DNA from: Streptomyces iranensis
Lineage (GTDB): Bacteria; Actinomycetota; Actinomycetes; Streptomycetales; Streptomycetaceae
DNA: 64,000 bases
Direction: 5' to 3'
Assembly (NCBI RefSeq): GCF_017874715.1
Contig: NZ_JAGGLR010000034.1
Coordinates: forward strand, 1-64,000
Positions 60,448 to 64,000 of the stretch are shown here, piece after piece. Position numbers and translations under genes: made by a program. Every line of letters begins with the position of its first letter. Position 1 is the first letter of the stretch. The notes beneath the pieces were generated by a model, which had not been told where the DNA came from, made no database searches, and worked only from the letters and a program-made list of their open reading frames with translations.

Positions 60448-60599
60448 AAATATGGACAACGTGGACTTGCCACTTGGTGGCCGATGCAGGTAGGCGTAGA
60501 GGGTCACACCCGCTTACGGCCCGGCTTTGGAGGCGCCGCTCACCGGAGCAGCACGTTATGGCACCGGCAGCCATATGCCGAAGAACGATGGAGGAGACT

Positions 60600-61547
60600 A
60601 TGTCACCCCGCCTCGACGACACGCGTACCGAACCCTCGGGGAGCACTCGGACCACCGTTTCGTCGGCTCCCCTGCCCGAGCAGTTCACCCCCGACGTTGA
60701 CGCCTCGGCGACCGTTGGCCACCTCTTCGATGAACTGCCGGAATTGTCCGATCTGCCGGAGATACCTCCTTATGACACGGTAGCACCGGTAGACGCGAGG
60801 GCTCTGTCGAAGACCCTTTTCGAACGTCTCGAGGTGCTGGAGGAAGGCACTCACGAGTACGCCTATGTGCGTAACACCCTGGTCGAGCTCAACTTGGCGC
60901 TGGTCAAGTTCGCCGCCTCCCGGTTCCGCTCCCGCAGCGAGCCGATGGAGGACATCGTCCAGGTCGGCACGATCGGCCTGATCAAGGCCATCGACCGCTT
61001 CGAGCCCGGCCGTGGCGTGGAGTTCCCGACCTTCGCCATGCCGACGATCGTCGGTGAGATCAAGCGCTTCTTCCGCGACACCAGCTGGTCGGTGCGCGTG
61101 CCGCGGCGCCTCCAGGAGCTCCGTCTCGACCTGGCCAAGGCCGGCGACGAGCTGGCCCAGCGGCTCGACCGCGCCCCCACCGTCAGCGAGTTGGCCCAGC
61201 GGCTGGACATCAGCCCGGCCGAGGTCATCGAGGGCATGGCCGCGAGCAACGCGTACACCGCGAGCTCGCTGGACGCCCAGCCGGAGGAGGACGACTCCGA
61301 GGGCGCGCTGGCGGACCGGATCGGATACGAGGACCACGGGCTCGAAGGCATCGAGTACGTCGAGTCCTTGAAGCCGCTGATCGCCGATCTGCCTGCCCGT
61401 GACCGGAAGATCCTCTCCCTGCGCTTCGTGGCCAATATGACGCAGTCGGAGATCGGTGAGGAGCTGGGCATCTCCCAGATGCATGTCTCGCGGCTGCTGT
61501 CGCGCACCCTCCGTCGGCTCCGCAAGGGTCTGATGATCGAGGAGTGA
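60600..61547 (+). CDS. sigI: SigB/SigF-family RNA polymerase sigma factor
   Basis: This group 3 stress or development sigma factor has 315 aa. Region 2 shows EYAYVRNTLVELNLALVKFAASRF, DIVQVGTIGLIKAIDRFEPGRGVEF and PTIVGEIKRFFRDTSWSVRVPRRLQEL; region 3 shows APTVSELAQRLDISPAEVIE; the region 4 helix-turn-helix is MTQSEIGEELGISQMHVSRLLSRTLRRLRKG. An acidic N-terminal extension (about 1-75) precedes. ATG 60600 is chosen for the GGAGGAG 5 nt upstream; ATG 60588 is in frame. The symbol rests on synteny: Streptomyces has several close paralogues (sigB, F, G, H, K, L, M, N), and a tree is needed. The adjacent kinase and STAS genes argue for partner-switching control. Confidence 0.85.
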   Translation: MSPRLDDTRTEPSGSTRTTVSSAPLPEQFTPDVDASATVGHLFDELPELSDLPEIPPYDTVAPVDARALSKTLFERLEVLEEGTHEYAYVRNTLVELNLALVKFAASRFRSRSEPMEDIVQVGTIGLIKAIDRFEPGRGVEFPTFAMPTIVGEIKRFFRDTSWSVRVPRRLQELRLDLAKAGDELAQRLDRAPTVSELAQRLDISPAEVIEGMAASNAYTASSLDAQPEEDDSEGALADRIGYEDHGLEGIEYVESLKPLIADLPARDRKILSLRFVANMTQSEIGEELGISQMHVSRLLSRTLRRLRKGLMIEE

Positions 61548-61558
61548 CGCCTCCGCAG

Positions 61559-61606
61559 ACGGATAAGGGCCCGCCCCCGGATCACCCGGGACGGGCCCTT
61601 ATCCGT
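61559..61606. terminator. Bidirectional terminator, 15-bp stem
   Basis: ACGGATAAGGGCCCG and CGGGCCCTTATCCGT pair perfectly around an 18-nt loop that can itself form a small CCGG stem. It lies between the convergent sigma and hutI genes. Confidence 0.92.
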
Positions 61607-61636
61607 GTGCCCCGCGTTCGTACGCGGCTCTGCCGT

Positions 61637-61663
61637 GCCGTCAGATCAGGGCCGTCAGATCAG
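61637..61663. repeat. 14-bp tandem repeat over the hutI stop codon
   Basis: GCCGTCAGATCAG is present at 61637-61649 and 61651-61663. The right copy contains the hutI stop (TGA, read as TCA at 61655-61657); the left copy duplicates it. Confidence 0.85.
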
Positions 61664-62833
61664 AGTGCCCTCGTGCCACACCGCCGAGACCAGGGGCACG
61701 CCGGGGCGGTAGGCGAGATGCACATGGGACGGGGCGTCCAGCAGCGCCAGATCGGCGCGGGCGCCCGGACTCACCCGGCCCACGTCGGTACGGCGCAGGG
61801 CCCGCGCCCCACCGGCCGTCGCGGCCCACACCGCCTCGTCCGGCGTCATCCCCATCTCCCGTACGGCCAGGGCGACGCAGAACGGCATGGAGCTGGTGAA
61901 GGACGAGCCCGGGTTGCAGTCCGGGGACAGGGCGACCGTGACGCCCGCGTCGAGCAGCCGGCGCGCGTCCGGATAGGTCGAGCGGGTGGAGAACTCCGCC
62001 CCGGGGAGCAGGGTGGCCACCGTCTCGCCCTGGGCCAGCGCGTCGACGTCCTCCTCGGTCAGATGGGTGCAGTGGTCGGCGGAGGCGGCGCCCAGCTCGA
62101 CCGCGAGTCGCACCCCGGGGCCGTAGGAGAGCTGGTTGGCGTGGACCCGCGGGATCAGCCCGCGCTCCTTGCCCGCGGTCAGGACGGCGCGGGCCTGGTC
62201 GCCGTCGAAGGCTCCCTGCTCGCAGAAGACGTCGATCCAGCGCGCATGCGGGGCGCAGGCGTCCAGCATCGGGCCGGTGACCAGATCCACGTACGCGGCC
62301 GGGTCGTCGGCGAACTCGGGGGCGACGATATGCGCCCCGAGGAAGGTCACCTCGTCGGTGTGGGCACCGGCGATGGTCAGGGCGCGGGCCTCGTCCTGCG
62401 AGGTCAGCCCGTAGCCGGACTTGATCTCGACGGTCGTGGTGCCCTGGCGGCGCGCCTCGGCCACATAGCGGCCGACGTTGGCGTGCAGCACGTTGTTCGA
62501 GGCGGCGCGGGTGGCGGCCACGGTGGTGCGGATCCCGCCGGCGCTGTACGGGCGGCCGGACATCCGGGCGTTGAACTCCTCGGTCCGGTCGCCCGCGAAG
62601 ACCAGATGGGAGTGGGAGTCCACAAAGCCCGGAATGGCGGCCCGGCCACCGGCGTCGACCCGGTTGTCGGTGGCGGGTGCTTTGCTGGACTCACCGACCC
62701 AGGCGATGCGGTCGCCGTCGATGACGACGGCCGCGTCCCGGATCAGACCGAGGGGGCCTTCACCGAGGGAGGGGTCATTGGTGACCAGAGTGGCGATGTC
62801 GGTGATGGCCGTCGTGGGCGTCGCGGTCGTCAT
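61655..62833 (-). CDS. hutI: Imidazolonepropionase
   Basis: HutI opens imidazolone-5-propionate to N-formimidoyl-glutamate in histidine breakdown. It is an amidohydrolase-fold metal enzyme of 392 aa. The signatures are AIPGFVDSHSHLVFAGDRTEEF (metal-binding His pair, about 65-86), EIKSGYGL, the CTHLTEEDVDAL segment with a ligand His, and LSPDCNPGSSFTSSMPFC. ATG 62833 with AAGGAGA 12 nt upstream is used; a GTG at 62881 would overlap the hutF stop (GTGA) and cannot be ruled out. It follows hutF on the same strand. Confidence 0.95.
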   Translation of the reverse strand: MTTATPTTAITDIATLVTNDPSLGEGPLGLIRDAAVVIDGDRIAWVGESSKAPATDNRVDAGGRAAIPGFVDSHSHLVFAGDRTEEFNARMSGRPYSAGGIRTTVAATRAASNNVLHANVGRYVAEARRQGTTTVEIKSGYGLTSQDEARALTIAGAHTDEVTFLGAHIVAPEFADDPAAYVDLVTGPMLDACAPHARWIDVFCEQGAFDGDQARAVLTAGKERGLIPRVHANQLSYGPGVRLAVELGAASADHCTHLTEEDVDALAQGETVATLLPGAEFSTRSTYPDARRLLDAGVTVALSPDCNPGSSFTSSMPFCVALAVREMGMTPDEAVWAATAGGARALRRTDVGRVSPGARADLALLDAPSHVHLAYRPGVPLVSAVWHEGTLI

Positions 62834-62877
62834 CGTGGGGGTGCTCTCCTTCGTCGGCCGTGCCGGTAGCGGCCGGG

Positions 62878-64000
62878 TCACGGTCCGTGCAGGGCTTCGA
62901 TGGCCTCGGCCAGCGCTTGCGGCACACGCGGGACGAGCTGATGGGCGCCGTCCCGTACGACATGGCGGCCGCCGACCACGGTGTGCCGGACGTCCGCGCT
63001 GGTCGCCGCGAATACGGCGGTCTCCGCGCCCAGCCGGGGCGGCGGCCCCGCGGTGCGCACCGAGTCCAGCGCGATCGTGGTGAGGTCGGCGAGCGCGCCC
63101 ACCTCGATCCGGCCCGCCTCCGCGCCCCAGCCGAGCGCCGCATGACCGTCCGCGGTGGCGGCCCGCAGCAGCTGGGCCGCGGTCCAGTGGCCCCGGGCGC
63201 GGGTGCGCAGCCGCTCGTCCAGCTCCATGGCGCGGGCCTCCTCCAGGATGTCGATCACGGCATGGCTGTCGCTGCCCAGCGAGAGCGGTGAGCCCGCGCT
63301 CTGCAGCTCGACGGCCGGGCCGATCCCGTCGGCGAGGTCACGCTCGGTGGTCGGGCACATACAGACTCCGGTGGCGGCCTGGCCCAGCAGCCGGATGTCG
63401 CCCGGGGTGAGGTGGGTGGCGTGCACGGCGGTGGTCCGCGGGCCCAGCACCCCGTGGTCGGCGAGCAGCCGGGTGGGGGTGAAGCCGTGTGCCTCCACAC
63501 AGGCGTCGTTCTCCGCCGTCTGCTCGGAGAGGTGGACGTGCAGCGGCGCCGTGTGCTCGTCGGCCCAGCCGGACACGGTCGCCAGCTGGTCGACGGGGAC
63601 GGCCCGCACCGAGTGGATCGCCGCGCCGATGCGGGTGTTGCCGTCGCCCTTCAGCCCGGAGACCCGCTCGGCCCAGGCCTCGGCCGTGCCGTCGGAGAAG
63701 CGCAGCTGGTGCTCGTTGGGCTCGGCCCCGAAACCGGAGGAGAGATAGCAGGTGTCGAGCAGGGTGATCCGGATACCGGCCTCGGCCGCGGCCGCGATCA
63801 GGGCCTCCCCCATCGCGTTGGGGTTGCCGTAGCGGGGGCCGCCGGGCGCGTGGTGGAGGTAGTGGAACTCCCCGACGCAGGTGATCCCGGCCATGGCCAT
63901 CTCGGCGTAGACGGCACGGGCCAGCTCGAAGTAGCTGTCCGGGGTCAGCCGGTCGGCGACGTCGTACATCACCTCGCGCCAGGTCCAGAAGGAGTCCGGC
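62878..64000 (-). CDS. hutF: Formimidoylglutamate deiminase, 5' end outside the window
   Basis: HutF removes ammonia from N-formimidoyl-glutamate to give N-formyl-glutamate, the step after HutI in the five-step histidine pathway. The part seen (about 374 residues) is incomplete at its N-terminus: the frame stays open through the right edge, and the residues just before the first internal GTG (SFWTWREVMYDVADRL) match the family, so that GTG is not the start. Motifs are ITCVGEFHYLHHAPGG, PLHVHLSEQTAENDAC, TAVHATHLTPGDIRLL and LSLGSDSHAVIDILEEARAMEL (metal and catalytic His/Asp). The stop overlaps a possible hutI start by 4 bp. Confidence 0.93.
   Translation of the reverse strand, partial: PDSFWTWREVMYDVADRLTPDSYFELARAVYAEMAMAGITCVGEFHYLHHAPGGPRYGNPNAMGEALIAAAAEAGIRITLLDTCYLSSGFGAEPNEHQLRFSDGTAEAWAERVSGLKGDGNTRIGAAIHSVRAVPVDQLATVSGWADEHTAPLHVHLSEQTAENDACVEAHGFTPTRLLADHGVLGPRTTAVHATHLTPGDIRLLGQAATGVCMCPTTERDLADGIGPAVELQSAGSPLSLGSDSHAVIDILEEARAMELDERLRTRARGHWTAAQLLRAATADGHAALGWGAEAGRIEVGALADLTTIALDSVRTAGPPPRLGAETAVFAATSADVRHTVVGGRHVVRDGAHQLVPRVPQALAEAIEALHGP

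Overview
The window is high-GC actinobacterial chromosome, almost certainly Streptomyces. The evidence is a WhiB orthologue, F420 biosynthesis genes, SigB-type sigma regulation, five LCP proteins, many GTG starts and the gene order itself. From memory, the order closely follows the S. coelicolor stretch from the rRNA operon beside ahcY (about SCO3023) to the hut genes (about SCO3070). No prophage, transposase, CRISPR array, tRNA or secondary-metabolite cluster was seen. The exciting candidates are a sortase-anchored surface-protein operon and an unusual density of short tandem duplications.

Layout. 1-420: promoter and leader region of an rRNA operon that reads left, out of the window. 464-2675: a hypothetical gene and ahcY (minus). 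3293-5455: an orphan fructose PTS permease (plus). 6340-15057 (minus): a CDF transporter, manA, a SIS protein, a Trm112-like protein, manB and a lactate permease, with about 1.6 kb of repetitive gene-free DNA at 10.3-11.9 kb. 15456-23011: a DUF3499 protein, a small metallopeptidase-like protein, a DUF5719 protein coupled to a giant membrane GT2 glycosyltransferase, and whiB. 23726-27921 (plus): a cupin of the cysteine dioxygenase type, cofD, fbiB and an AlkA-like glycosylase. 28648-31466 (minus): manC and a secreted PGRP-type amidase. 31595-42247: a TIGR03089 protein and five LCP genes, interrupted by a GT2 glycosyltransferase and an acyl-CoA thioesterase. 42350-50188: acyl-CoA dehydrogenase, UDP-glucose dehydrogenase, a VOC protein, a Tat-exported phosphoesterase, a dipeptidase, purE and purK. 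50351-54709: GtrA, a two-component system and a POT peptide transporter. 54805-59093: a four-gene cell-surface operon with LPQTG and LADTG sorting signals. 59267-61547: a partner-switching set (anti-sigma kinase, STAS antagonist, SigB-type sigma factor). 61655-64000: hutI and the start-truncated hutF.

Themes. manA, manB and manC make GDP-mannose, and several glycosyltransferases, a UDP-glucuronate-forming dehydrogenase, GtrA and five LCP transferases are nearby, so much of the window serves envelope glycopolymer synthesis. The surface operon and the stress sigma module extend the envelope theme.

The non-coding DNA is unusually rich in tandem repeats (10, 20, 23, 30, 40, 50, 131 and 176 bp units), several of which copy the last codons and stop of a gene. 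The octamer CCGTAAGG is strongly over-represented by eye. At least six genes have a TANNNT box 6-7 nt before the start codon, the signature of leaderless mRNA.
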